A stretch of DNA of 20,610 bases from positions 1 to 20,610 of the IMG/VR virus record IMGVR_UViG_3300042731_008249; one strand, written 5' to 3'. The notes under the pieces were generated by a model. The model searched no databases. It was not told the DNA's origin and worked only from the letters and a program-made list of their open reading frames with translations. This DNA comes from a virus. Positions 1-7,672 of this stretch are shown one piece after another (the first letter of the stretch is position 1; each line of letters starts with the position of its first letter). The position numbers and the translations under genes are program-made.

Positions 1-186
1 TGGAGAGGCCTTTTTTGTTCCTTTTTTCTCAAAGAAATTGGAAATCAAATGAAAGTCCTTTTTATCCACCTCTGATATTTTGTCAAAGTCAAACGTTTTT
101 TGACCGGTTACAATTCGTTTGACTTTTTTCTGGGTTGTCTTATTACCGACCTTATGGGTCAGTTCTTTTTGTTTTATTGATATCAT
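1..186 (-). CDS. partial phage late protein, function unknown
   Basis: This frame starts at an ATG (186-184) and stays open to the window edge, giving 62 residues with no stop, so the C-terminus is missing. A good AGGAGG lies just upstream. The visible part is strongly basic (many Lys) and hydrophilic, without a signal peptide or membrane segment. It follows two tail-completion-like genes, the place where many tailed phages encode a sheath, tube or tube chaperone. The position is the only clue to its role. No family is recognised. Confidence 0.6.
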   Translation of the reverse strand, partial: MISIKQKELTHKVGNKTTQKKVKRIVTGQKTFDFDKISEVDKKDFHLISNFFEKKGTKKASP

Positions 187-198
187 AAATCCTCCTTT

Positions 199-666
199 TT
201 AAAACTCAATTGGTGAGAGCCTAACCGTATAGGGCAGGATTATTTCGTGAAAAAAATCCTCCCTTTCTCCGAACCGGTGATATGAAAAATCAACCGGTTC
301 GTCCATTTCGTCATACAGAACAGTGAGGGAATCCGTGTTGTTTTCCTGGAATGCTGATATTGAATCTTCGATATCTTCGATAGCTTTGAGGTATCCGATT
401 TCACCGGGATTTTCCCCAATTATAGAGAGTAGATCATCGAAATTCCGTACAACGATCACAAATTCGAGTGATACGGTGATTTGTTGCAGTCGATTAGCTA
501 TAAGTTGTTTTTTTCGTGACTTTGGGGAAATAATCAAGGCGTAATCTTCAAATTCCGGCAGGGAACCCCTGGTATACTTCCGTATTGGGATTTTTTCAAG
601 ATATGACAGATTCACATCCGCTTCAAAATGTGTTTTGAATCCTGTAATTAATTCTTTGATATTCAC
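199..666 (-). CDS. putative tail-completion / neck protein
   Basis: A 155-residue protein starting at GTG, which overlaps the stop of the preceding gene (GTGA) and is preceded by GGAGGG four bases away. It is a soluble mixed alpha/beta protein without Cys, acidic in its second half, with no membrane segment. It sits directly after the HK97 gp10-like gene and another tail-completion-like gene. In siphophage and myophage late operons that slot usually holds the tail terminator or a neck protein. No diagnostic motif was recognised, so the role is inferred from gene order and size. Confidence 0.6.
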   Translation of the reverse strand: MNIKELITGFKTHFEADVNLSYLEKIPIRKYTRGSLPEFEDYALIISPKSRKKQLIANRLQQITVSLEFVIVVRNFDDLLSIIGENPGEIGYLKAIEDIEDSISAFQENNTDSLTVLYDEMDEPVDFSYHRFGEREDFFHEIILPYTVRLSPIEF

Positions 667-1082
667 GAAACCCTCCTGGAATACTTCCCTTCCATTGATA
701 TCACCTGGAGTTTTACTTTTGAGCCTGCGAAATCTTCCCCGGGTTCGTTTTCGAGGATTCGACCTGTTGTCAGGAAGCCGGAAAGGGTGATATTTTTTGC
801 CAGGGCATTAAAGATTTTGTGGCTTGTGGCTTCACATTCTTTCCGGGCGGTTTCCGGGGAGTCTTTGCCAACGATCCGAATAACAGTAATGTAAGCAACC
901 TGTTTAATGCATTGATAAACACATTGCCCGGCCTCGATGTGCTCTTCTTTATCCACGGCAATCATAACGCTGAAAATGTGGGAATCGCTATAGTCAAAGC
1001 CGGTATCGATATAGGTCACTTCCGGGAAATTCGAGTTTTCAGTTTCCAATACTGTCTGGATTGCTTCGTCAAATGTGCTCAT
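663..1082 (-). CDS. putative tail terminator-like protein
   Basis: 139 residues. The ATG overlaps the stop of the gp10-like gene by four bases (ATGA) and follows GGAAGGT. The N-terminus resembles tail-terminator or minor tail proteins, with a short helix followed by alternating beta strands. The centre carries a beta-rich stretch (ITVIRIVG) and then a helix. No membrane or signal segment is seen. Placement straight after an HK97 gp10-like gene fits a terminator of the tail tube, but no family motif was confirmed. A duplicate role with the next gene (155 residues) is possible, since the two have similar size and predicted fold type. Confidence 0.55.
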   Translation of the reverse strand: MSTFDEAIQTVLETENSNFPEVTYIDTGFDYSDSHIFSVMIAVDKEEHIEAGQCVYQCIKQVAYITVIRIVGKDSPETARKECEATSHKIFNALAKNITLSGFLTTGRILENEPGEDFAGSKVKLQVISMEGKYSRRVS

Positions 1083-1633
1083 GATACCTTCCTGTTCAGG
1101 GTGTCCATTTCAGCGGCAAAAATCTCTTGTGCACGTTTTGAAGCTTCTTGCAAACCTTTGGCAAGAAAGGGGTTCGGTTTTTGCCCCTTGGTGAATTTAG
1201 CATATACAAGTAGTTTCCGGATACGGTATTCTTTCCACATTTGCGGGGTTCGTGGACGGGGCAGGCCTGCGATTTTCACCCATACCAGCACTTTTGCTTT
1301 TTTGGGCCTGATTAATCGCTTTTTCGGCCCGTGCAGTCCCGTCCCTTCGTGGACAAATATCGCATAGTCAATCCCGGTTTCCGGGTCTCTGGCCGTTGCC
1401 AACAACCGACCTTCGATTACTTCCCCTTTCTGAATGACCTGGAACCAGATTTGCCCCATGCCGCCTTTTTTTCCTTTGAGGCGGCCGAGGCGTTCCGGGG
1501 CAATTTCGCGGGCTTTTTGCCGGGCAAGCTCCATTATTTTGCCGGTGCCTCTGTAGGCTGCGATGTAGACGTCTTGAGGGGCATCTTTGATGCCAAGTTC
1601 ATCAGCTTTCCAGGCTACAATTTCATCTCTCAT
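1079..1633 (-). CDS. HK97 gp10-like head-tail/tail component
   Basis: 184 residues, highly basic. The region around residues 85-105 (Asp-Tyr-Ala-Ile-Phe-Val-His-Glu-Gly-Thr-Gly) matches the YAxFVHxGTG signature of the HK97 gp10 family. The later segment GQKPNPFL near residue 155 matches the family's 'xPNPFL' motif, followed by the usual C-terminal helix. The family forms part of the neck or proximal tail in HK97-like phages. The ATG overlaps the previous stop by ATGA. Only a weak ribosome-binding site is visible, so translational coupling is likely. This is one of the firmer structural assignments here. Confidence 0.8.
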   Translation of the reverse strand: MRDEIVAWKADELGIKDAPQDVYIAAYRGTGKIMELARQKAREIAPERLGRLKGKKGGMGQIWFQVIQKGEVIEGRLLATARDPETGIDYAIFVHEGTGLHGPKKRLIRPKKAKVLVWVKIAGLPRPRTPQMWKEYRIRKLLVYAKFTKGQKPNPFLAKGLQEASKRAQEIFAAEMDTLNRKVS

Positions 1634-1887
1634 TCATCTAGATCCTTTTCAATATCTTCAATATTTGTTTTCACGTAATTTGAGAGCTTTTCAAATTGTT
1701 CCGTTTCAATTTTTTCAGTAAATCCTCTGAACTTGCAGCGAACCGGAGATGCGTTTACAATTTCTCCGGTTTCATTAACTTCAATTGCAATCGCATAGCC
1801 AAAAAGGTGAAGCTGTCTATTGACCCACCACAAAAGCCCATTATCCCTGAATTCTTTCCAGGTCTTTTTTTCAGTCATATCAGCCAT
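1630..1887 (-). CDS. small phage protein of unknown function (85 aa)
   Basis: An 85-residue protein with AGGAG upstream of ATG 1887. The first half carries a Trp-Lys-Glu-Phe-Arg...Leu-Leu-Trp-Trp-Val-Asn-Arg pattern followed by His-Leu-Phe-Gly-Tyr-Ala. The middle has Val-Arg-Cys-Lys-Phe-Arg-Gly-Phe and the C-terminus is an acidic helix. Short proteins of this kind (LLWxxNRxLHxFGYAI...KFRGF) recur in phage genomes, often as unknowns near structural genes. It overlaps the gp10-like gene by four bases. No biochemical role can be assigned. Confidence 0.7.
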   Translation of the reverse strand: MADMTEKKTWKEFRDNGLLWWVNRQLHLFGYAIAIEVNETGEIVNASPVRCKFRGFTEKIETEQFEKLSNYVKTNIEDIEKDLDE

Positions 1888-1897
1888 CTTTCAACTC

Positions 1898-2344
1898 CTA
1901 TTGAGGGACAACCGGCAAAACACCGGATTTCTTTGTCTTGAATTTTGAAACCAGCTTCCAGGCATCATTCCAGCAGGCTTTTTTCATTGCTGCGATTTCT
2001 TTTGGTGTGGCTGCTCTGAAAGTGGCTGCCTCGACGTTTTGAGGGGCTGCTGCAAGTATAATCCCTTGATCGGAAACTTTGATATTGAGGGTGGGTAATC
2101 CGAAGTACAGAACCAACCGACTTTCAGCCTGCCGGTAGATTTTTGCTTTGCGCAGGTCTGCCGGGTCCGGGGCAGGGTCCGTCTGTTCCAGGGTTGCAAC
2201 TGCCGCGTCATATTCTGAATCTGTGATCCAGGCGCGCAGTTCGATTTCAGCTTCAAGTTGCCGGTTTTCAAGAAACTTGTCCGACGGCAGCCGGGTGGAA
2301 AACTCCAGGTCTTCACGAAGGAAAGTTTTGTCTGTCAGGCTCAT
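1898..2344 (-). CDS. putative head-tail connector-region protein
   Basis: 148 residues, mostly helical and charged, with a proline-rich acidic stretch near residues 55-62 and a Lys-rich C-terminus. The ATG overlaps the stop of the small 47-residue gene by ATGA. It lies two genes downstream of the major capsid gene, where head-completion or connector proteins of tailed phages are usually encoded, and ahead of the gp10-like gene. No Cys-based or catalytic motif is seen. The call rests on order, size and the helical character only. Confidence 0.55.
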   Translation of the reverse strand: MSLTDKTFLREDLEFSTRLPSDKFLENRQLEAEIELRAWITDSEYDAAVATLEQTDPAPDPADLRKAKIYRQAESRLVLYFGLPTLNIKVSDQGIILAAAPQNVEAATFRAATPKEIAAMKKACWNDAWKLVSKFKTKKSGVLPVVPQ

Positions 2345-2484
2345 TTTGTACCTTTTAGCAGCGGTTGACCGTAGAATAGAGCACCTGGCTCTATTGCTCT
2401 CATGGGCGGGGCTTGCTCTTTCTCCTTTGGGGAATCAGGCAAAACCCCGCCCAATACGGTTACCATCGCTGTTTTTTCTTCCAT
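2341..2484 (-). CDS. small ORF between capsid and connector genes (47 aa)
   Basis: A 47-residue frame from ATG 2484 to a TGA that overlaps the next gene's ATG (ATGA). It has AAGGAAG at good distance. The sequence is Pro-rich with a charged centre and no membrane segment. It fills what would otherwise be the only sizeable gap in the late operon. Its upstream region holds a direct repeat: the end of the capsid gene and the leader of this gene both carry TAAGGAAGTACT, which puts a ribosome-binding-site-like AAGGAAG at both places. The function is unknown. Confidence 0.6.
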   Translation of the reverse strand: MEEKTAMVTVLGGVLPDSPKEKEQAPPMRAIEPGALFYGQPLLKGTK

Positions 2485-2499
2485 CAGTACTTCCTTAAG

Positions 2500-3615
2500 T
2501 TAGTACTTCCTTACGTCAAAGCTGGGGGGGAGGGGATTGCCGGAATAAGCTTTTGTGTGATCGATAACGATTCGAGAGTCAGAAAAAACAATCATGTAGG
2601 AGATTCTTTCAGAGACCACAACTTCGATAAGCTGCCGGGTAATGTTCCTGTCATCTTCGATCATGACAGACTGGCGGATGTATTCAGCAACGGCAAACTT
2701 CGGGGAAACAAGAAGTGTTTTCGATGTTCCCACGGAATCGGCGATATATGCGGAGTCAGGAGTGCTAACATCTCCTTTCAACTGTAATTTTGAATAGGGT
2801 GTGCCTTGCTGTCTGTCTTTGTATTCAGGCAGCATCATTGTATCGATTGTTTCGGTTTCACCTGCAACCATGGCACTTACCGGGCGACCGAGGCGATTCA
2901 TACGAATGCTGGGTAAGAGGATATCTTTGAAAGTCAATCCTGCATTGGTATCCTGTACGCCGATTACGACGGCGGGGTCTTCGATCACCGTGTTTTCCTT
3001 ATCAACTGCCCCGTCACCGTTCATCAGAATGTCGATTATGTATTCTTTCTTATCCCAATTGACGACAGCCGCATACCCCATGAGGTACTCTGAAAGGGTT
3101 TTCAAGGTACAATCCGCGATTACTTCGTATGGAATATTTAAGGTTCTACCGAATTTTTTGAAATTCGTGCTTTTGTCCGAAAGGGTAATGGTATCCTCTT
3201 CAAACTTACCCCCTTTCGGGACTTCTTTGCCCTTTTTGATGATAGGACGCATATTTGTCAAATCGATGTAGGGTTGTGTGACTCTGCCGGTTTGCGGCCT
3301 GGCCGTAAAAGCAATAAGGTTCCGGTATGTCGTGTCAAGTTGAATCGCCTTATGCAATGCTGAGTTGATTGTCTCTTTGATTAACCAATTTCGGACATTT
3401 TCGTCCGATATGTTGAACATGGCTTGCAGGGTATCGGCTTCCAGGTCAATCCCATATTCAGAATAATAGTTTTCAACCTGGTATTCTGAGTCATTTGCAC
3501 AGAACTGCGGGAACTTCCTGGTCAGGTAATCAGCAAAGCAGATTGCAATACCGATTTGACGCAGGGCTTTTAATTCCGGAGCGATAAGCTCTATTCGCAT
3601 ATTTTTTGGGACCAT
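2500..3615 (-). CDS. major capsid protein (HK97-fold type, putative)
   Basis: 371 residues, with AAGGAGGT before ATG 3615. The length, single copy and position (after protease/scaffold and decoration genes, before connector genes) fit an HK97-fold major capsid protein. The features resemble that family: an N-terminal helical arm region, a beta-rich central E-loop/P-domain zone around residues 100-165 with a Phe-Lys-Lys-Phe-Gly-Arg segment, a long helix around 170-200, and a C-terminal Val-Val-Val-Ser-Glu-Arg-Ile...Ile-Val segment typical of the A-domain end. No long scaffold-like delta domain is present, which agrees with a separate scaffold encoded upstream. Confidence 0.75.
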   Translation of the reverse strand: MVPKNMRIELIAPELKALRQIGIAICFADYLTRKFPQFCANDSEYQVENYYSEYGIDLEADTLQAMFNISDENVRNWLIKETINSALHKAIQLDTTYRNLIAFTARPQTGRVTQPYIDLTNMRPIIKKGKEVPKGGKFEEDTITLSDKSTNFKKFGRTLNIPYEVIADCTLKTLSEYLMGYAAVVNWDKKEYIIDILMNGDGAVDKENTVIEDPAVVIGVQDTNAGLTFKDILLPSIRMNRLGRPVSAMVAGETETIDTMMLPEYKDRQQGTPYSKLQLKGDVSTPDSAYIADSVGTSKTLLVSPKFAVAEYIRQSVMIEDDRNITRQLIEVVVSERISYMIVFSDSRIVIDHTKAYSGNPLPPSFDVRKY

Positions 3616-3627
3616 TTTTATACCTCC

Positions 3628-4014
3628 TTAAAATCTCAATATTTCACCGGTACTGTCTGCTGTACCGTCTTCAAGGGTAATTCCCCTTTCCAATCCCGCT
3701 TCGTCGGTGCCCGGGGTGAATTTCACATAGCGTTGATTTCCACCTGTTCCCGGGGTACCCAGTTTAAGCCGGTCACCGGCTGTGACCGTACCTCCAAAAG
3801 TGACGATACCGTGTTCATTGTATTTCACACGTACGGCACCGTTCCCGGGAAAGGAATCCGGTTTTGATTCCAGGACACCGATTGAAAAATCACCACTGCC
3901 TGCGGCGGCAATTGTTTTTGCAGCGGAGATTTTCACTTCGTTTCCCACCGTGATATCCGCCGCCATGCTGAGATTCACGATAGATGAGTTTTTGTTCAAA
4001 ATCAAAGTTTCCAT
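3628..4014 (-). CDS. putative capsid decoration / stabilisation protein
   Basis: 128 residues, Gly/Thr/Ala-rich and almost wholly predicted beta, without Cys or membrane segments. GGAGG lies upstream of ATG 4014. Small beta-rich proteins placed directly before the major capsid gene are commonly decoration (cement) proteins. The pattern of Ile-Thr-Val-Gly-Asn-Glu-Val-Lys...Gly-Val-Leu-Glu...Val-Arg-Val resembles the DUF2190-type small capsid proteins, where a short beta barrel carries an 'IGVxxxxA' motif. The gene is 12 bases from the capsid gene and therefore almost certainly co-translated with it. Confidence 0.65.
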   Translation of the reverse strand: METLILNKNSSIVNLSMAADITVGNEVKISAAKTIAAAGSGDFSIGVLESKPDSFPGNGAVRVKYNEHGIVTFGGTVTAGDRLKLGTPGTGGNQRYVKFTPGTDEAGLERGITLEDGTADSTGEILRF

Positions 4015-4026
4015 GGTTTAATCCTC

Positions 4027-4512
4027 CTATTTGGATTTTGTCCAGTGCCAGGGTTTAATGGAATTTTCTGTGTTTTGCGGTTCATCACCCGGCAACTCTT
4101 CATCCACACTGGATCGGATTTCCGTTACTTTTGCCCCGCAGGCCTGGCAGGTAGGCGGGAACATGGCTGTTTTTTTCGATTCATAGTCCTTTTTCATCTT
4201 TACCAGGGCGTCATAATCGGCATTATCCAGGGCGGTTTTGTTCATTTCCGGGAGTACTTTTTGCCCCTCCTGGTCAATTCCGTCTACCAGTTTCATCAGG
4301 GTTTCAACATTAGATTTCAATCCGTCGATTACCCCGGTTTTCCATTCCTGGAGGGAGTCTACCTTGCCTTTTAAGGTTGTATTATCCGTTTCCAGTGATT
4401 TTACCTTTTCATTCAGGGCATCCAGGGCAGCCTGAATCCCTGCATCTGTCGATAGTGTTGAAATCTCCTTTCCTGACAGTTGAGAAAGGAGCCTTTTTGT
4501 TTCTTCATCCAT
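4027..4512 (-). CDS. possible nested scaffold protein from an internal start
   Basis: Inside the protease/scaffold gene, codon 236 is an ATG (4512) preceded by a perfect AAGGAGG eleven bases away. Translation from it would give a separate 161-residue scaffold with the coiled-coil-like region and the CxxC tail but no protease domain. This mirrors lambda, where Nu3 scaffold is made from an internal start in gene C. The spacing is slightly long. The proposal is inferred from the ribosome-binding site and domain layout only. Confidence 0.45.
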   Translation of the reverse strand: MDEETKRLLSQLSGKEISTLSTDAGIQAALDALNEKVKSLETDNTTLKGKVDSLQEWKTGVIDGLKSNVETLMKLVDGIDQEGQKVLPEMNKTALDNADYDALVKMKKDYESKKTAMFPPTCQACGAKVTEIRSSVDEELPGDEPQNTENSIKPWHWTKSK

Positions 4513-5217
4513 AGCGGTTTTAACCTCCTTATCCTGTTGTTGAACAGGATTTTTTATGTTTTGATTTGTTTGCGTTTCAGAGAGTGCCCGCGCGGTCCGA
4601 TCGGCACCGAGCCAGACCACGGACACTTCCGGGATTTCGAGTATTTTTGTCACAATCAGCCGTACAAGATGGCCGGAATGGGTTTGACCTAATTTTTGGA
4701 AAAACTCTTTGTCACTCATTTTTTCATGTGATTTTTTCCACCTGTACCGCACCGTCACAGAGCAGCATTTGAGATATCCTTCTTGAACCCGTATAGCTGT
4801 TTTTTCATCCAGGCGGTTGTCAATCCAGAAATTGGAATTAATCCCGGATGGTTTAGTGGATTCATCAAATTTTGATGAGTGAATCGTGCCTATGTTATAG
4901 TCCGTGAGGTAAATGTGGTCTTTGAAAAGGGGTTGTCCTTCAACCAGGGGGGCGGCAGCTTTCAGGACTTCCGCATCAGAAAAATCAATAGGGATAGGGC
5001 CATGCCACAATACAGCGGCAGACAACGTCCTATACTCTTTAGCAATAATGTGTTCCGGTACATTTTCCTTTTTTCCGGGTTCTTTTTCCTTTAATGATTC
5101 AGCCTGGATGGGTGGAATTTCTTCCAGGTAAGAATCACGAAAAAGAAAGCTGCATTTAGCCTTGTTATCAGTCAAAAATTGAAACTCACCAATTTTGTCA
5201 TAATTTTTAGTCTTCAA
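4027..5217 (-). CDS. prohead protease with C-terminal scaffold-like region
   Basis: 396 residues. The start is a TTG (5217), supported by GGAGGG six bases upstream, and it overlaps the end of the portal gene. Residues 1-215 look like a capsid maturation protease: a 'PLFKDH' turn (His101), a second His at 113, a 'PGINSNFWID' strand and then 'CCSVTV' (Ser153) in the place of the catalytic Ser of Mu I-like/U35-type proteases. Residues 236-345 are helical with heptad-like leucines, as in scaffold proteins. The C-terminus has a CxxC pair (357, 360). Fusion of protease and scaffold is common in tailed phages and is often accompanied by an internal start. Confidence 0.65.
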   Translation of the reverse strand: MKTKNYDKIGEFQFLTDNKAKCSFLFRDSYLEEIPPIQAESLKEKEPGKKENVPEHIIAKEYRTLSAAVLWHGPIPIDFSDAEVLKAAAPLVEGQPLFKDHIYLTDYNIGTIHSSKFDESTKPSGINSNFWIDNRLDEKTAIRVQEGYLKCCSVTVRYRWKKSHEKMSDKEFFQKLGQTHSGHLVRLIVTKILEIPEVSVVWLGADRTARALSETQTNQNIKNPVQQQDKEVKTAMDEETKRLLSQLSGKEISTLSTDAGIQAALDALNEKVKSLETDNTTLKGKVDSLQEWKTGVIDGLKSNVETLMKLVDGIDQEGQKVLPEMNKTALDNADYDALVKMKKDYESKKTAMFPPTCQACGAKVTEIRSSVDEELPGDEPQNTENSIKPWHWTKSK

Positions 5218-7672
5218 AGTGTCCCTCCACGAAGCATTTGCAGTTCGGGTGATAGGGCGGCAGCCCTTTACCGGCTTTTACAAGTGCTTTGATGTCTTTG
5301 GCTTCATCTATACTGACATTTTGCTTTTTGATAATTTCCAGGGCAGCTTCCGGGGTTTCGGCGGATTCAAGAGCCGTGACCTGTTTCATCAGAGCAGATA
5401 CTTCGATTAATTTTGTATGAAGCGGCTTGCAAATTTTACAATCCGTTTCCAAATAGCCGTTTATTCTCCCTTTTTTGAACCCGGCCTGGTCGAGTTGAAT
5501 CACGTGTGACCGGTTTTTGATGTTTGCCATCCCGGTATTGACTATTCTTTCAACCTGAAACCGGAAATCCCCTTGTATTGCATCCGCAAAAAGCCTGTTG
5601 AATTCTTTTTCAATGGCATCAGTCCATCCGCCATACAGGGCCTCTCCCCGTTCAAGAAAGCCATTGACAAAACCGTCAATTTTGGATCCAAATCCTTTAT
5701 TGTCAATAAAGCTGCTGAAAAAGAACGTATGCAGGCGGGAATAGAATTTCATCGCGTTTCTATCGCCTTCACCGAAAACGAACTTGACATCCGGCTTTTT
5801 TCCCCCAAAGATTGTATCATCCTTTTCAAGCCAGTCTTTTCCTGCTTTAATGGTTATGGCTTCACTTGTTTTCCTTAGCCAGGAATCCGGGTTTTTGATC
5901 TTTTTATAATCCGGGTGTTCCCGGATATACTCAATGACTGCTTTTTTCAATACTTCTGAATTTTCGGAAATCTCTTCGATATGTTCCTGGCAGTATCCAG
6001 CGGCGTAATCGGTTACGTCCTGGCCTAGTTCGTCGAAATAGGGTAATACTTTCTTAAGGTACTGTTCTATAGATTGATTTAGCTTTTCCCGTACTTTTTC
6101 AGCCCGTTCTTTTTCGGTATCTTCTTTCTTGAAACTCTTTATTTCTTCGTGTTCATTCGTTTTTTGGCTGCGGTCGCCGACCGCCTTTGTGGCTAATTCT
6201 TTACTCTCTGTGATCTCTGTGTCCTCTGTGGCTTTATAGTTTTGAATCTCGAAAGGGTTTTCAACAGGCATGTATTTTTGTCTATTGGCAATCCAGGAAA
6301 ACTTTTTTACTTTCAGGCCCGCTTCCGTAATGGATTTATAGAAAAGATCTTCATCATAGAACTCTTTTTCATTGAGAAGGTTTGCGGCCCGTGGTGGGGA
6401 AATCACCCCGTTTTTGAGTAAATTCAAAACAGTTCCTGAATGTGTTCTTTCAGCCAGGCGGTCTACGTAGGGTTTGAGTGCTGAATCCTTATTGAAGGAA
6501 AGGGAGATACTTTCAATAGGAATATCTGCAAGTAGTAAGTCGAATAAGTAGGTTCTCTCGACCCTTCTTTTAACAATATTCCTGATATTTAGAGCAAAAT
6601 GTAGAAATATCTTGTATATGACCAGGAGAAAGGTTTCGGTGCGGCTAACATGGTCATTATGCAATCCGGCATCGCTTTTGATTCCGGTGTAAAGATACCG
6701 ATTGATCATATTGCCGATATCCGCCATTCCCTTCATGTTAGGGTTGATAGGGAAATTTTCAAATTCGATCTCCAAAGGTACGCCCATAAAGCCATGTTTG
6801 TATGAATCGGTGCCTAAAATATCAACAAATTCCTGGATATGAGCCTGGTATTTTTGCCGGGATGTATCGGGGTCCTCATCCGCCTCAAATTCTGGGGGGG
6901 GTGGAATTTTGGCGATATTCAATCCCAGGAGTCTCATATTTTTCATGATTGAGTCGAGATTGGGAAATACCTTTGATTGAATACCCAGCGGCATTAAGGC
7001 ACTTAATAGGGCAGAAATCCCATAAGGTGTCTTTTCAGTTTTGAAAAGTGCGTAATAACGGTACGTTTCAAGGTTAAGCTCGACTAATCCCAATTCGTTT
7101 GTTTTTTGATGAATAAAAGTAGAAGTCTGCTGATAAGGGACTATTTCTCCGTCTTTTCGTTTGAACCTGATTTGTCTGACAGGAACGGTCACAACACGCT
7201 CAACACCGGCAAAGTCAGGTTGAATGACATCTTCAGAGGAGAGGGCACCAAAACAAAATAGCTGCCGGATATACTGATTGATTAAGCCGTCTACCCCGGC
7301 AGAATAGGGGTATATGTTAGCGGCCTTTGAACTGATTCGAGCCATTGCATTCATGATTTCGTTATCCGATTTTCCGACGGCTTCAATTTCATGTCCTGAA
7401 TTTGCGATAGACACCATATCGGAAACGGCTTTCGAGATATCGGGGTGATATATGGAAAGGTAGTCGATGATATGGAGATATTCAACCGGGAAATCCGGCT
7501 CTACAACTCCGTAGAAACTATCAATCCCGGAAATCAAATTACTAAGAGTATCTTCAACGCTGGATCGGCCCCCGGAGGGAAGTACTCCCCGGTTGTATTT
7601 TAGAGATGATTTTTTCTTCTTTGCGTGTTTTCGCGTGCCTTCGCGGCTAAAAAAATTAGTGAATAGTGACAT
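5207..7672 (-). CDS. portal protein fused to MuF-like head morphogenesis domain
   Basis: 821 residues, much longer than a usual portal (about 450-550). Residues 1-460 look like a portal, with beta-rich and helical segments around 150-260 and a long central helix near 345-375. A charged linker follows (480-560). Residues 640-821 match the MuF-like domain of phage head proteins: 'RIVNTGMANIKNR' near 709-721, then Cys745/Cys748-Lys-Pro-Leu-His, and a terminal 'PPYHPNCKC' (His808, Cys811, Cys813), the usual metal-binding-like pattern. The portal thus carries the minor head protein as a fusion. Both the N-terminus and the linker are partly encoded by dispersed genomic repeats (see 7618-7649 and 6184-6235). 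Confidence 0.75.
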   Translation of the reverse strand: MSLFTNFFSREGTRKHAKKKKSSLKYNRGVLPSGGRSSVEDTLSNLISGIDSFYGVVEPDFPVEYLHIIDYLSIYHPDISKAVSDMVSIANSGHEIEAVGKSDNEIMNAMARISSKAANIYPYSAGVDGLINQYIRQLFCFGALSSEDVIQPDFAGVERVVTVPVRQIRFKRKDGEIVPYQQTSTFIHQKTNELGLVELNLETYRYYALFKTEKTPYGISALLSALMPLGIQSKVFPNLDSIMKNMRLLGLNIAKIPPPPEFEADEDPDTSRQKYQAHIQEFVDILGTDSYKHGFMGVPLEIEFENFPINPNMKGMADIGNMINRYLYTGIKSDAGLHNDHVSRTETFLLVIYKIFLHFALNIRNIVKRRVERTYLFDLLLADIPIESISLSFNKDSALKPYVDRLAERTHSGTVLNLLKNGVISPPRAANLLNEKEFYDEDLFYKSITEAGLKVKKFSWIANRQKYMPVENPFEIQNYKATEDTEITESKELATKAVGDRSQKTNEHEEIKSFKKEDTEKERAEKVREKLNQSIEQYLKKVLPYFDELGQDVTDYAAGYCQEHIEEISENSEVLKKAVIEYIREHPDYKKIKNPDSWLRKTSEAITIKAGKDWLEKDDTIFGGKKPDVKFVFGEGDRNAMKFYSRLHTFFFSSFIDNKGFGSKIDGFVNGFLERGEALYGGWTDAIEKEFNRLFADAIQGDFRFQVERIVNTGMANIKNRSHVIQLDQAGFKKGRINGYLETDCKICKPLHTKLIEVSALMKQVTALESAETPEAALEIIKKQNVSIDEAKDIKALVKAGKGLPPYHPNCKCFVEGHFED
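6184..6235. repeat. dispersed repeat type C inside the portal gene
   Basis: This stretch carries TCTCTGTGTCCTCTGTGGC on the plus strand preceded by related CTCTGTGATCTCTGTG. The same core occurs at 11390-11420 and 17207-17231. Here it lies inside the portal-MuF gene and encodes residues 480-497 of the linker (Thr-Glu-Asp-Thr-Glu-Ile-Thr-Glu in the antisense reading). The reading frame is kept, so the insertion sits in a tolerant spacer. A 15-base palindrome, GCGGTCG-C-CGACCGC, adjoins it at about 6170-6184. Confidence 0.8.
7618..7649. repeat. dispersed repeat type B at the portal N-terminus
   Basis: CTTTGCGTG...TTCGCGTGCCTTCGCGGCTA matches a second copy at 11329-11364 (TTCGCGTTCCTTCGCGGC). 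It encodes residues 9-20 of the portal protein (Ser-Arg-Glu-Gly-Thr-Arg-Lys-His-Ala-Lys-Lys-Lys), a basic N-terminal tail. The gene's start codon lies only 23 bases from the repeat, so the repeat may have supplied part of the present N-terminus. Confidence 0.75.

Noticed and set aside
819-1367. 182-codon plus-strand frame
   Set aside because: It is antisense to the gp10-like and tail genes, with no ribosome-binding site and a shadow-like composition.
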